A stretch of 64,000 nt of DNA. Source: Zygaena filipendulae. Taxonomy: Eukaryota > Arthropoda > Insecta > Lepidoptera > Zygaenidae. The DNA lies in contig OU015662.1 in NCBI GenBank assembly GCA_907165275.2, forward strand, positions 7,943,501 through 8,007,500, read 5' to 3'. Numbering within the stretch: the stretch's first letter is position 1; each line of letters starts with the position of its first letter. This document shows positions 25,109 through 35,996 of this stretch, one piece after another. The notes under the pieces are model-generated. The model worked only from the letters and a program-made list of their open reading frames with translations. It did no database searches and was not told the DNA's origin. Made by a program: the position numbers and the translations under genes.

Positions 25109-27229
25109 TTTTTAATAAATATAAGTCGATTGTTTAAATAATTTTATTTATAAATAAATTCTGTGTTGAGACTTAGAAACGTGATAATATAATATAAAAA
25201 TTAATACAGTTATAAATCTTACAATTTTCTGCTCAAGATCTAATAATAATTGTAAATATAATCCATACATTCTATTTAAAATGTTACGTGATTTTGATGA
25301 ATATTATTAATTTTAATCAAATGATTGAGCATTAAGTAATTATGTACTCATATACTGTCCAATATACATAATAAGTTATTTCGCAATTCGAAACTACGAA
25401 ATCTGCTGTCAGATAAAAGCAAAAAGTAGTGACCAAAAAAAAACAAAATATCACGGTCATACTATGGACAGAAAACTGTAACATTATCTTTTCTTAATTA
25501 AAAATACAAACATGTATAAATTCACTTATTTGAACATAAACGGGTGATTAATTTCGTATCTCTTTTAATTTTCATACATAAAAATGTACGATTTATAAGT
25601 ATGTCGCGACCTTTTTGTAAAATTCAGAATTAATAGTAATCAAATAAATATAAATAAAAACCTAAAAAGTTTTAATCATTTACATAATGATATATTGCTT
25701 GATATTATTTTTCAAAATAACATTCGTAGGTACGCGTCCATAACAAATTTAAAGTATTTCACCATATTGTATTATTTTTTATTTGTATTATATAGTAAAA
25801 TAATACATTACTATTTCATGAAAAAATTTTCGTAAATGTAAATCTTATCGATTTTAATCTTTAAAATTAAAAGATAAGTTGACATGATCGATTAATATTG
25901 TTGCAATCTAAATAATATTGTAATTTGTAATCAAATATTATTCTATTCTGATGATGTTATAAAATGAATAAACTATTGCTATATTCGCTAATGATGGGAC
26001 TACAGGTGTATTATTCTTAATTTTGTGAGTTTGAATTACCTTCCTTGAACACAAATTCATAATATAATAATAATCCACGTCACAACACACAGATCTACTT
26101 GATCCCACACTAAGCTATAAGCTTGTGTCGTGGAAACCAAGCAAACGTGGTATATACTACACATATCATCGAAAATCAGAATAAACGGTAAAGCTTAATA
26201 GAATTGGAATTCTCCGATGCAACCGCCGTCCGCCACCCATTGCATACATTTTATGAAAATAGAAGAACGCCTTTTTAAAAAATCTTCCAAAAATATAATT
26301 TAGATAAACGTTAAATTTTGAACGAATAGTTCCAACCCTGTACGTTTTAACGATGGCAACATTACCCAATTAAATATTACAGAGAGCCCTTTCGAAGACC
26401 TATAAAATCAATATTTCTGAGCGTGATGTTATTTCTTTTAGGCGGCACTATACATCTCCGGCGTCTTGGGAGCTCTAAGGCTCCAATATTGCACTGATTT
26501 CATAGCGATATATTGGTTCTATCGTGACACGTCACACGCCGTTAGTCGTCAAAACTTATTGCAAATTACAAAGTCACAAGTTACAAGCCACATGTGTTAC
26601 AAACATCAAACAATATTTCGTCAACTCTTAGATAGTTCAAGCGGATTAAGGAATAACTACGCCTACAAAAAGCAGATGACAAAGTTTTCATACCGTAAAT
26701 TACGCCTATACAACTCTTAGGCAAATATTTGTCGGCTACTAGGAGCAGTGCGTGTTTTTAAAAAACTTACATCCTTGTCTTTAGTTTTTGAAGTCGCTAT
26801 ACTTAGAATATAATATGGGCATTGAAGGTAAAAATGTTACGATGCAACCGACACGCAGCTGTTTATTATCGCCGCGCAAATTCGATAACATAAAGTTACC
26901 TACATTTAATGGCGATATAATCGCGTCAGAGATCCGTCCTAATACACGTACATAAGTATATTATTGTCAAGTAAAACTTCCGTGGGTGTCCACGGAAAGT
27001 GTAACTACATTCAGAATTGGCGCGAGTTTTATATAAATTAGTTTGCTTGCTTGTTAACAGATAGCGTTGTAACATGTTTTAAATCCCCTGAGATATCCAT
27101 CATCGTTTGGTTGTCGTTGTAACATAAAACAAACTCGCATGCATGCACGCATCCGATACCTAAAAACGAATAAAACGAATATTTTGAACAGTTTGCAATT
27201 AGTACGATAGCCGGCGAGCAGGTGTCGCT
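25109..27229 (-). other. Repeat-poor stretch, candidate 3' UTR of the adjoining minus-strand gene
   Basis: Between the Helitron ending at 25,108 and the stop codon at 27,230 there is AT-rich, largely transposon-free DNA with only one short SINE piece. An overlapping AATAAA/TTTATT stretch near 25,140 could supply a minus-strand polyadenylation signal. A long 3' UTR would explain the lack of insertions, but nothing proves transcription. Confidence 0.3.
26056..26163 (-). mobile_element. 3' half of a tRNA-derived SINE
   Basis: Its reverse complement matches 62,036-62,140 almost base for base (TTGGTTTCCACGACACAAGC, GATCAAGTAGATCTGTGTGT) and ends in an ATT-rich tail. The tRNA-like head is absent, as in a 5'-truncated insertion. 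Confidence 0.8.
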
Positions 27230-27369
27230 TCACATGGATGTCGGCGACCAAAAGTTGAGTTCGCGCAGCTCCGTCGTTCCCGGGTAGAGGGCGCGGCCTT
27301 TGGGCTTGGCGGGCTTCGCTTGCTCGGGCGCGGGCCCGAGACTCTCCACCGACTCGGCAAGAGTGCCAC
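27230..27369 (-). CDS. Unrecognised gene, terminal exon e
   Basis: 140 bp; acceptor CTGCTTCCAG|GTGGCAC. Encodes GTLAESVESLGPAPEQAKPA then KPKGRALYPGTTELRELNFW, SPTSM and TGA at 27,232-27,230. Confidence 0.72.
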
Positions 27370-30300
27370 CTGGAAGCAGAATATAAACATTGTTTAGACA
27401 TATACCGTTATACATATATTATTAGCTGTGCCCTGCGGTTTCACCCGCGAAGTTTCGGAATTTCCGCAGGAACTTTTTTTTTTCTAAAATAAAAGTAGCT
27501 AAGTTACTCCTTATAACATCAGCTATCTGCCAGTGAATGTCTTGTTAAAATCAGTCCAGCCGTTTCAGAGATTAGCCGGAACAAACAGACACACAAAAGT
27601 TTTAAAAAATTGGATCTTTTATGTAAGTACCGTAGGTATATACTTTCGTATGCATTTAGTAAAAAGCTGTTAATTTGGAATTACAAACAGACACTTCAAT
27701 TTTATTTATGTTTATAGACGCCTTGATTTCGGAGTTCCCGCGGAAATTTCCGGGCAAAAGTTACCTTTTTTCCTTTTCTGTACCCTTGAAAACGTGTAGT
27801 ATGATAAATATGCACTTTTCCAAGACTTCCAACAATGGGCATGTGGACTAATTTTTTATGTCCATCTTGTAGATTAATAAAAAATATTGGACACGTATTT
27901 TTTCTTTTTACGTAATCAAAGAATAACGGCGATACATTGAGTTGAAATTTCGCCTGACGTCACTAACCGATGCAGTTTGTATGGTGCCTTATAGCGGTTA
28001 GTGACGTCACGAGCCCCCACCCTAAAGTTTTGCGCTTTATCTCTGTATATTTTCATTTAATTGAAAAACCTAAAAATACGTGTCTATTGTTTTTGATTTT
28101 CTAACTGACGGACTAATTAGAATTTTGATTGTCATAAGTCGCCAACATCGCTATCGTGTTGCATGTACCTCGCAGCGTGTTGTCGGCGGCGGGCGGCGCG
28201 TCCTCCTCCGCGAGCGGCGCGGCGGCCGAGTCGCGCGCGTACCCCAGCAGCAGCATCGACAGCCACGAGCGCTTCACGCCGTCCTCCACCGGCACGAACG
28301 GGGGCGCGAAGTACCTGCACCGCGCGAAACAATAGAGATTATATAAAGAAGCGACACTCTCCCGCCTCCCACCTATCTCATGCCCCGCGAAACTGACCTT
28401 GGTACTTCTTCTTCTTCAATGGCAATCTATCGCGATTTATCGCATTTAATTCTGTCAATGTACGTATTTTTAGCAATTTAAGTAATAATGGCGAAACGCC
28501 AATCAAAGTATTAGATTGTTCCCCAAGATAAAACACGATTCCCTCTCGAAAACTGCTTCTTGCTTGGAAAAGAAAATGGCTGCTGAACGGTGGTGAAAAT
28601 ATCGAATAAATAACGCGACAGGCATCCACTCGCTACGACCTCCACCGGTCAACAACCCTGACCTTGGTAAAGACCGAGAAAATTGACAAGCTGACAGTTA
28701 CTGTCGGCTCGCTGTCAACATTACGATACGCACACGCGCACAAGACGTGTACACGTGTACAAGCCGGCCGTCTTTACTTGTGGGAATGTACTTAAATTGT
28801 AGATTATAAAAAAATATTGGACACGTATTTTTTTTTTTTTTCGTAATCAAAAAATAACGACGATATATTGAGTTGAAATTTCGCGTGACGTCACTATTCT
28901 GAGTTTGTATGGCGGTTTTAGCGGTTAGTGACGTCACGACCCCCTCACCCTAAACTTTAATACGCTTTATCTCTGTATATTTTAATTTATTTAAAAAGCA
29001 AAAAATACGTGTCTATTGTTTTTTTTTTATTTTCTAACTGACGGACTAATTAGAATTTTGATTTTCAAAAGTAGTCCACATTACTTTCGCACACGGAATC
29101 AAGTGTAAAGTAATTCGAGCGATTCAAAAATACGGTCCCAGTTCATTTACAGATACAGGCGGCGACAGCTTACGGCGGCGCCATCACCTGTACGTCGTCA
29201 CGAAGTTTGCGGTTGGTGCGGGGAGTGTCTATTCTTTGCGTAGTAATGGTACCCAACGAAATAGAGTTTGCATTATGGGAAACAAAAAACTGATATAGTA
29301 TGTATTAGGTACCTACTTAAACTTACATAATTTTTTTTATAAATACCTACTTAGAGACATAATACACAATCTCAAAGATAACACCACTAACGTTTACCAC
29401 ATTTTTTGCGAGATGCGAAAATCGAGCGTGCGACACCTGGCATAGCGGCAGCGGATAAGTTTTTTTTTTTTTAACAACTATAGCAATAATGCTATTCAAT
29501 GGTGAGTTATAGGTCGCTCACGGGTTGTAGTTCTTGCGGCGGCTGAGCGGCGAGTGCGCGGGCGAGGCGGGCAGGCTCCTGCTGCCGCGGCGCGCCGCCA
29601 GCCGCGCGGCGTCCGGCGCCGGCGCAACCGCGTCCTCCTCGGGCGCCGCCGCGCCGGGCCCGCGTCGCGCGCCGCCCTCGCTGATCGTCTGCAACTGTGT
29701 GCCCGACAGTTGGGATCACGCACATTATAATTATATACACTTAGCTGTCCCCCCTCATTACGAAGGACGGCAGTATGACCTGAACCATCGTATAGAAATA
29801 GCTAAAAGAGCACTGTCAAGCCTGGAGAAAATTTGGAGGAACACAGGTTGCTCGACGTATACCCCATACGTCGAGCAACCAAAGTACGTCTAGTGCATTC
29901 CTTGGTATTTTCTGTCTTCCTGTATGGGGCGGAAAGCTGTCCCACGCGTTTTCACCCGCACTCATTTCGGAGATGAATAGATCGAGTGGTCCTCATGAAT
30001 CACTCTTTCTATTAGTGCAAACCGCATGGAATTCCGTTCAGTAGTTATTTTTAATTCATCGCGAACCAAGAGACAGACGCGGCAGAGGGCTTTGTTTTAT
30101 AATATAATTTAACGATTGAGAAAATCGAGCTCCTCAGTCGTTCCCTCATAGTTGAGGATCATGACTCCTCCTAGGTCTCTTGATCACTTCTATTCATCTG
30201 TTTTTGTTTTTTGCTACATGGAGAGGTATCGAGACTTGGTCATCCCATCGTTTCGGAGAGCGACCTCGAGGCCTTTTGACCTCAACAGTCAAAAATCCAA

Positions 30301-33169
30301 AATCTTAACATAATTCTCTTACTACATCTGCTAAATTCAGTGTTTTTGTGTAGGTACATAAATACGGCAAGCAAGAAGATAATTACTCCCTTCTACCACG
30401 CACCTTAGCAGAAAGGTTGCCGCATGCCAACAGTTCACTGTTGAAGCCGTCATCATTGCCCCCCGCCACTAACTTGACACCAACCGAGCTCGCTGAAAGA
30501 GAATGACGACATTTATTTAAGTGTAAGACAAAAACACAACGCATTCGAATCAGCTGGTGTTTATTGTAACAATAACTCTCATTAGTCATACCAATGAGAG
30601 CAAAACGTAACAATGTAACGTAAAGTAATTATATTTTATTATCTCTGCTTAACAATATAAATACTACAAAAATAACAACATACATAACAAACAACAATGT
30701 AAATATTTACAAACAATAACAATATAAATATTTACATAACAACAAACAACCAGAGAGAAGGTTATCACTACGTTTTACAAACAACAACTTCTTGTTGCCA
30801 TAGCAACGTTTTGACTGCGCATGTCTGGCCAGCATTTGTAAATAACAACGTCTAGTTGCCATAGCAACGTGCGCAAGATAAATTGCACCAAAACGAAATA
30901 GTAGAGCAGTCGACGATGCTAAATGAGATGAAAAATTACTTGATATGAGCATCGTTGGGATCTACTAGGTTTTAAAGATTAGGAGGTAGAAAGAAAATAA
31001 GGTTATATGATGTTTTCTCTTCCACCGGTGGGTTGAGCTTCTTGAAAATGAAACAACATCAACCGCACTCGAGAATGTCGTGATGCCGGTTTTTTTGACA
31101 AAACAACTAGGCGTGGACTGCCAGACCATATTTTACTTCCCATAATTTTCATACCCCGGGCTATAATTATATAAAAATCGATTCTTTATTTTTTTTTAAT
31201 TTAAAGTAAATATACATTGTTTTTTCCATTCATGATTTCTTAAAGGTGTTAAAAACCCTTACAGGTTTACCCAAACACCGCCATTCTTAAGGAGTAAACT
31301 CCAAAAAAATTACTTTCCCATAAACACAGTCGCTATGGAAGTATAAATTAGATTGACAATGATTTAATTAATCTCCTTCAAATAAATATTGCTCATTTTT
31401 CGATTATGAATGTAAATCAGTTCATAAAAAGACAACAGAACTTAACAACAGTATTAATCATTAATACCTAGATCTTTCAAAGGTAATTGTGCCAACGACA
31501 ATGTGCGAGTTGGTAGACAAAGCAATGCGAATGAGTTGTAAAAACACTCGAGATTTATTTTGAAACCATGAGAGTTCCAAAATAAATAAAGCACTGCAGA
31601 CTAGTTATTAGTAGAAACAGAGTCGTGCAGTCGCACAATATTGTTTCGGCAAACCTAATGATATCAGTCCTATCACTGCTAATTAATGTGTCGGCGTGAG
31701 GGTAGTTTCATTAAAAATAACTGTTGCTTCCCGCTGATTGTAGTAAGTTCGTTCCCCCGCTTCACTCCATTGCCCGACTCGTCTTTGTTAGAACTTGTTA
31801 TAAAAAGCGGGTATGCGTAAGCGACGGTTCATTGCTACTTTGTGTTCGATTTAGTGCAGTTATAAGTGTCGTATCAGTGCCGTATCAATCTAGAGTGGCT
31901 ATAGTGATTACGTGTGCTGTGTCATCTAATTGTTTCCAGAGGTTTGCGTAAGTCGGGAGCACGGGCAGTGGAAGTGAGCGTTCATGCATTGTAAAGGGGC
32001 CCCATTAAACCTACACCTGGGTCGCAAGTCCCAGGCACTGCTCCGTGTTCCCTACGGATATCTGGTATGCTGTACAAATTCTATGTTGGTGCAATTAATT
32101 GTAATAGTTTCTAGTTGGTTCTAGATGTGTCGCTTAGCTAATAGTCTCGGTCATACCTTTCCCTGCCTTCAGTTATATTGTTATGTTATCATCATCATTA
32201 CAATGCAGTTAACTATCTGCTGTTATCTGCTACTATGTATGTTCTTCTTGCTATTCTACAAATGTATTATTTTTAAGCAACTTGTTTTGTTCATAAAATA
32301 TCGGTAAAATTGTATCGTAGAAACAGAAATTGGTACATTTGACTGGCAAAATATCAAAAGAGGAAGACGAAGAACTATTTTTACACGTACTTACAGCACA
32401 CATTTAAAATTCGCGAATACCTACGTATAATCATTTACTCACATACATCTATGTACCTACTTATTTGTTTTTTACAAATGCACGCATGCGAATAGTAAGT
32501 AAGCAGTTGATCGTGGTCCGCTGGTATTTATAAACGTGACCAACACGACCAAATAGGACATATTATGTACTTTGGCAAAAGGGCTGCACCTAACTGTACC
32601 TATGAGATGTAGAATACATAAAATTAAAGATGATAAAGACACAACATACAAAATTAATATGAAATAAATTATATCTATTATAAATCCTTACTATTAATTA
32701 TAAATGCGAATGTGAGTTTGTTTGTTGCTTACGCCTTCATGCTTTAACGCCACAACCGATCGTTATGAAATTTTGCATAATACAAGTTGACAGGGGCGCA
32801 GAAAAAGACTTAAGTTTGTTTTATCCCGGAATTGTGAAAGTAAAACCGCATGGATCAGCTAGTAACAAACTTATCACAAAAATGGTGACAGTTTTATTGT
32901 TGAAAATCTGATCCCTCTCACCAGGTTTGTCTAAGGGTGCGATCCCTCGCAACACATCCTGGCGTGGCTTCGCGTGGTTTGCCCAATCCGCCTTCTTCAC
33001 CGCGTTGATCTTTACAGCGGCGGCTAGCTCGTTAGACTTGTCCGTCAACACCTTGCCGAAGTCCTGCTCCACTGCAGACTTGCCAAACAACGCACCGGTT
33101 TTCGCATAATCGATGTAGAAAAAAGAGTCTTCCGGCGCCGGTGGCGATCTGGCGTACGGTTCGAAATCT
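27230..33169 (-). CDS. 3' part of an unrecognised protein-coding gene (five exons)
   Basis: Five minus-strand exons join in frame: 33,169-32,922, 30,492-30,404, 29,694-29,522, 28,314-28,169 and 27,369-27,230. Each has AG acceptor and GT donor, and the phases fit at all four junctions, ending in TGA at 27,230. The deduced C-terminal part is about 264 residues. It starts with a charged segment (FEPYARSPPAPEDSFFYIDY, then GALFGKSAVEQDFGKVLTDK). A small exon rich in Gly/Asn follows, then an Ala/Pro/Arg/Ser-rich probably disordered stretch, then NYNPYFAPPFVPVEDG and KRSWLSMLLLGYARD. The end is WSPTSM. No signal peptide or clear membrane segment is seen. I do not recognise the family. The first exon starts in mid-codon, so further exons must lie upstream; I could not find them. 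GC-rich codon use in exons 3-5 contrasts with AT-rich introns. The introns hold Helitron, MITE and LINE debris. Confidence 0.7.
27422..27612 (-). mobile_element. Helitron-like element, CAGATAGCTGATGTTATAA subtype
   Basis: Hairpin GCGGGTGAAACCGCAGGGCA next to a TTAG-like end. The core (CTCTGAAACGGCTGGACTGA, CAGATAGCTGATGTTATAA) matches one half of the mosaic copies at 42,489 and 43,411. It lies in the last intron of the minus-strand gene. Confidence 0.65.
27727..27812 (-). mobile_element. Helitron core fragment
   Basis: TTTCCGCGGGAACTCCGAAA and the TACAGAAAAGGAAAAAAGGT block only; both ends are missing. Confidence 0.5.
27837..28150. mobile_element. GGGCATGTTGACTA MITE, copy 1
   Basis: Left end GGGCATGTGGACTAATTTTT; sub-terminal AATACGTGTC repeats in inverted orientation; a core with two GTGACGTCAC-like blocks. 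Compare the cleanly delimited copy at 62,362. It lies in the last intron, just past exon d's donor. Confidence 0.7.
28169..28314 (-). CDS. Unrecognised gene, exon d
   Basis: 146 bp; acceptor GGTGCAG|GTACTTC, donor GCGAG|GTACATG. Encodes YFAPPFVPVEDGVKRSWLSM then LLLGYARDSAAAPLAEEDAP. A MITE begins fewer than 25 bp downstream of the donor. Confidence 0.72.
28492..28668. repeat. Dispersed repeat, TTAGATTGTTCCCCAAG family
   Basis: Shares TTAGATTGTTCCCCAAG, an AAAACA block, AATGGCTGCTGAA-like and GTCAACAACC segments with 37,213-37,355. Class unknown; intronic. Confidence 0.5.
28772..29095. mobile_element. GGGCATGTTGACTA MITE, copy 2
   Basis: Same order of blocks as copy 1 (TTGTAGATTATA, GGACACGTATTTTT, GTGACGTCAC twice, AATACGTGTCTATTGTT, GACGGACTAATTAGAATTTT). 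The ends are more eroded. It lies in the intron between exons c and d. Confidence 0.7.
29522..29694 (-). CDS. Unrecognised gene, exon c (Ala/Pro/Arg-rich)
   Basis: 173 bp, very GC-rich. Acceptor GGGCACACAG|TTGCAG (an alternative AG six bases on keeps the frame); donor AACCC|GTGAGC. Encodes LQTISEGGARRGPGAAAPEE and a serine/arginine-rich stretch ending RRKNYN plus a split Pro codon. Without splicing the next codon would be TGA; splicing to exon d continues NYNP-YFAPPF. Confidence 0.7.
29770..29940 (+). pseudogene. LINE reverse-transcriptase fragment
   Basis: Reads HRIEIAKRALSSLEKIWRNT then, after a 35-bp hairpin that breaks the frame, VRLVHSLVFSVFLYGAESC. This is the C-terminal region shared by reverse transcriptases of RTE/CR1-like non-LTR elements. 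It lies on the strand opposite the host gene, fewer than 80 bp upstream of exon c's acceptor. Confidence 0.75.
29846..29880. repeat. Perfect 15-bp-arm hairpin inside a LINE fragment
   Basis: GGTTGCTCGACGTAT, loop ACCCC, then the exact inverse. It interrupts the reverse-transcriptase reading frame. Confidence 0.9.
29935..30103 (-). mobile_element. Helitron-like element, variant core
   Basis: AGTGCGGGTGAAAACGCGTG hairpin region and the TCACTAATAGA-type core of the 5,877 variant; it abuts the LINE fragment. Confidence 0.55.
30404..30492 (-). CDS. Unrecognised gene, exon b
   Basis: 89 bp; strong acceptor TTCTCTTTCAG|CGAGC and donor TAAG|GTGCGTGG. Reads ASSVGVKLVAGGNDDGFNSE then LLACGNLSAK. Its phase accepts exon a and delivers phase 0 to exon c, which is the main evidence that it belongs. 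Confidence 0.7.
30750..30777 (+). repeat. Single arm of the 55,824 fold-back repeat
   Basis: CAGAGAGAAGGTTATCACTA then CGTTTTA matches one arm of the hairpin at 55,824-55,896 with one mismatch. Confidence 0.6.
30794..30868. promoter_or_regulatory. Two X-box-like (RFX-type) motifs
   Basis: GTTGCCATAGCAAC occurs at 30,794-30,807 and 30,855-30,868. It fits the RFX X-box pattern (GTNRCC, short spacer, RGYAAC). Function is inference; it lies in an intron of the minus-strand gene. Confidence 0.4.
31187..31292. repeat. Dispersed repeat shared with 48,205-48,302 (inverted)
   Basis: AAACACCGCCATTC, TTTCTTAAAGGTGTTAAAAA and AAATATACATTGTTTTTTCC appear in inverted order at 48.2 kb. Class unknown. Confidence 0.55.
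31293..32684. other. Intronic DNA with an unexplained GC-richer patch
   Basis: 31,680-32,080 is mixed composition with a 75-codon open frame and a CCTGGG...CCCAGG stem near 32,016. It lacks recognisable family or splice structure and could be a transposon 5' region or an alternative exon. Confidence 0.3.
32685..32862 (+). mobile_element. Helitron-like element, complete
   Basis: A|TCCTTACTATTAATTATAAA at the 5' end and CAGCTAG|T at the 3' end. The last 60 bp is partly deleted, so the hairpin is reduced. It lies about 60 bp from exon a's splice donor. Confidence 0.7.
32922..33169 (-). CDS. Unrecognised gene, exon a (5'-most found)
   Basis: 248 bp; acceptor GTCCGCAG|AGATTTCG, donor CCTG|GTGAGAGG. 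Encodes DFEPYARSPPAPEDSFFYID through WANHAKPRQDVLRGIAPLDK. It is the most strongly protein-like exon of the gene. It begins after two bases of a split codon, which proves an upstream exon outside what I can identify. Confidence 0.75.
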
Positions 33170-33372
33170 CTGCGGACAATATTCCAGATGTTAACTACGA
33201 ACGAGGTGGTATTATACCACAGAGAATGTATAAACTAGAGAGGCAATGTAAACTGAGCAGGCGCGCCACGTTTATGAGAAATGCTAATAAGTTTCTTTGC
33301 TGGCGTCCAATATGCATATATTTTCTTATATAGGTACTATTCCACGCGCAGTGATTTTAGAAAATAGTCTAA

Positions 33373-33609
33373 CCGCCGCACTCAGAGTCGACTTTAATGA
33401 TTACTTAGTTAAGTATAGATTTTTAAAACAAAACTGCCGCAATCAGACAAATTTAATAAACTGATGTTAATTGGCATTTAACTAATTAAGTTATATCTCA
33501 TTAAATGCCAATCAACATTAATTTACTGAACGTCACTGATTGCGGCAGTTTTGTTTTAAAAATCTATACTTAACTAAGTAATCATTAAAGGCGACTCTGA
33601 GTGCGGCGG
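33373..33609. mobile_element. Harbinger-type MITE, 237 bp, near-complete palindrome
   Basis: CCGCCGCACTCAGAGTCG at both ends. Nearly the whole element folds back (TTAAAACAAAACTGCCGCAA against its inverse). Flanks are TAA on the left and TTA on the right. Its termini equal those of the 3.3 kb element at 41,598. Confidence 0.85.
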
Positions 33610-35604
33610 TTAATAACTAAATGGCGTTCTAAACATTTCGCTAAGTTAATGGATGTTCGTGTATGTGACGAATCGTTTTGTATGTGAAAATCAGCCGGTT
33701 GTTGGAATAATAAAATCAAGCTTCACCTCTGCGTTTTGTCTAAAAACCGGTAAAAAATAAACTCAACTAATTAAATAATTATAATAATGTCCACATATTA
33801 CGATAACACCTCCATAAAGGAGAGAAAAACAAACAATAAAATAATAGTAATAAAAAATAAGTGGGTTTGGGTTCTGCTTGTGATTTTATGAAACCTGAAT
33901 TATTTTCTTGGATAATATCTTTATTGTACAGACTTGCCGCCAGCTAGGTAGAGAGAAGAAAAAAAAACAATACATAAGTACCTAATATTTATTATGATAG
34001 TTCATAAAAACTTACGATGTGTGATTTCCGAAATATCCAGGTTTATTTCTCGTTGTAAATTTTTCTAACATTCTAAAATCTAAAATAAGCTACAATAACT
34101 ATAATCAAACAATCAACTTAATACCATGCTAATATCTAAAGTAATTCTGATAAGCATATTGCACTGGTTCATTCACAAAAACAATGTATTTTCAACCTGT
34201 TCTTAAGATAACTTTTGTAAACTGAAAACCGCCAAGACTAATTTAGCCTTTTTATACCTAACATTATTCTATGTTTACTAATTGCGTTAAACTTATCACG
34301 ATAGGGTTATTGAATCAGCATGTTAAATAACAATAATATTTGTGTATGGGGGCTGATAACGACTTAGATACACTTTGTGACGTCATAATCCCGACCAATG
34401 AAAGAGCATTTTGAACACAATCCCTCGCACGATAAAATCCATGTTGATTGACGACAAAACATTAATGTTTATCATGTACTTTATATAAGGCACGATGTAA
34501 TAATATTTGTGTTTTCGGTCTGACTTTATATTATATCCGTTATCTTTTGACATATTAGGTAAAGGTGTTTTTTATAGACTTTCGCTCATAATGCATTTAG
34601 CCAGCAGAAGGAAGTTGCAATTATTTATTAGAGTTTATGGGGCACGTTGTACGACTGAGGAATATAATTGCAAATTTACTATCAGAACTTTAGTCAGAAA
34701 CGAAGAATCATATTTACGTCGTTAGTGCCTATGAATTCGCAACTGAAATATAGACATAGATAATATTTATTCAGGAAGAACAACACAGCACAGAGAACAT
34801 TTTGGCACACCTCAGTTCTTTAAGGTCAAAATATTTTTTTTTTATTTATTTAAAGACAACATCATATTTCCTGAATACTACTTTCTGCCAAACTGCAAAA
34901 ACAGTTTATCGGCAGATATAATATAATACATAATAATATAATATAATACAGAACATCACTATAAAATCGTACCAGTATACCTTAGATGTGCTGTAGTTTG
35001 GTGCTGAAAAGGACGCTGTCTCAGCGAAATACCGAGGTAGAAGACTTCAGTGCTGATTTTCAGCAGTGCCCTAGCTCGTCCAATCATCTAAAAGTAGGCA
35101 CCTATATGTGGACTGCATGCATAAACTACATAATGATATCCAAAAGCCATAAGTATCGGAGAAAATATGAATAAGTATATACACATCACAAGTCACAACT
35201 GCAGAATATATTTAAACAATGAAGGCAAAAACTACAGAAAATATGTTTGACTGTCAAGCACTTGTTGTTAAACTAAAATTACTAACTCCTGTTACCTGAC
35301 TAAATCTCTCATCTAAAATATAGATACCTAAAATAATTCCTTGGCGTAAATAAAAAAAAATCATTTAAATATTTCAAAAACCTTCACTGTCAACTATCAG
35401 TGTTATCAACAGAACGCGTGCATTTTTTAAACATAAAGGTCAGAAGTTGAAACTTAGTTGAGGTTATCAGTTTTATTCTGTAATCCAACTACTGAATTTT
35501 TTTATTTAAAAATATATTTATTTAACATGTTTTACGAGAAGGCAAGTTATTGGATTTCTCAGCACTGTTATGTGTTAACACAATAGTGTCGAAATCATCA
35601 TTAT
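33610..35604. other. Gene-free AT-rich DNA
   Basis: No exon recognised although the minus-strand gene must extend upstream. 34,745-34,850 resembles a reversed LINE 3' tail (weak). Confidence 0.4.
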
Positions 35605-35612
35605 CCCACTAA

Positions 35613-35847
35613 CTCAGACCAAATAAAAACTAAAGACGGAACGCGTAGAACAAACAAGTGAAGCCAGGAAAAAAACACCATCGCCGTGCACGTACACAGA
35701 AACACGCCCACACTTACAAGAAAAAGACACCATAAATCCTAAGTAAACTTTGCAAATCCATACACTTTCCTAATCACAACATGCATACGCAACCGGCTTC
35801 ACTTCGTTGATCGAGACGTTCCGTCTTTAGTTTTTATTTGGTCTGAG
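35613..35847. mobile_element. 235-bp MITE with perfect 8-bp target duplication
   Basis: CTCAGACCAAATAAAAACTA (continuing to 31 perfect bp) and its inverse form the ends, flanked by CCCACTAA at 35,605-35,612 and again at 35,848-35,855. An 8-bp duplication fits hAT-type transposition. The interior is non-coding. Confidence 0.9.
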
Positions 35848-35996
35848 CCCACTAATAATAATTAATTAATGATGGAAAGTGGTGTCTTCAATGTCGGTAG
35901 GGTAGTTCTATCCTTTCACGATACAGCTGTACACATTTAGATTAACTTTATATTTATATTTACTGTCGATACAACTATATAATGTTTTGTAAATAC

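Noticed and set aside
28080..28396. Plus-strand Arg-rich frames over exon d
   Set aside because: Antisense shadows of the GC-rich exon.
29496..29893. Arg/Ala-rich frames overlapping exon c
   Set aside because: Other frames and the opposite strand of a GC-rich exon whose true frame is fixed by splice phases.
32821..33090. 89-codon frame continuing past exon a
   Set aside because: It reads through the GTGAGAGG donor into intron and Helitron sequence; the coding part ends at 32,922.
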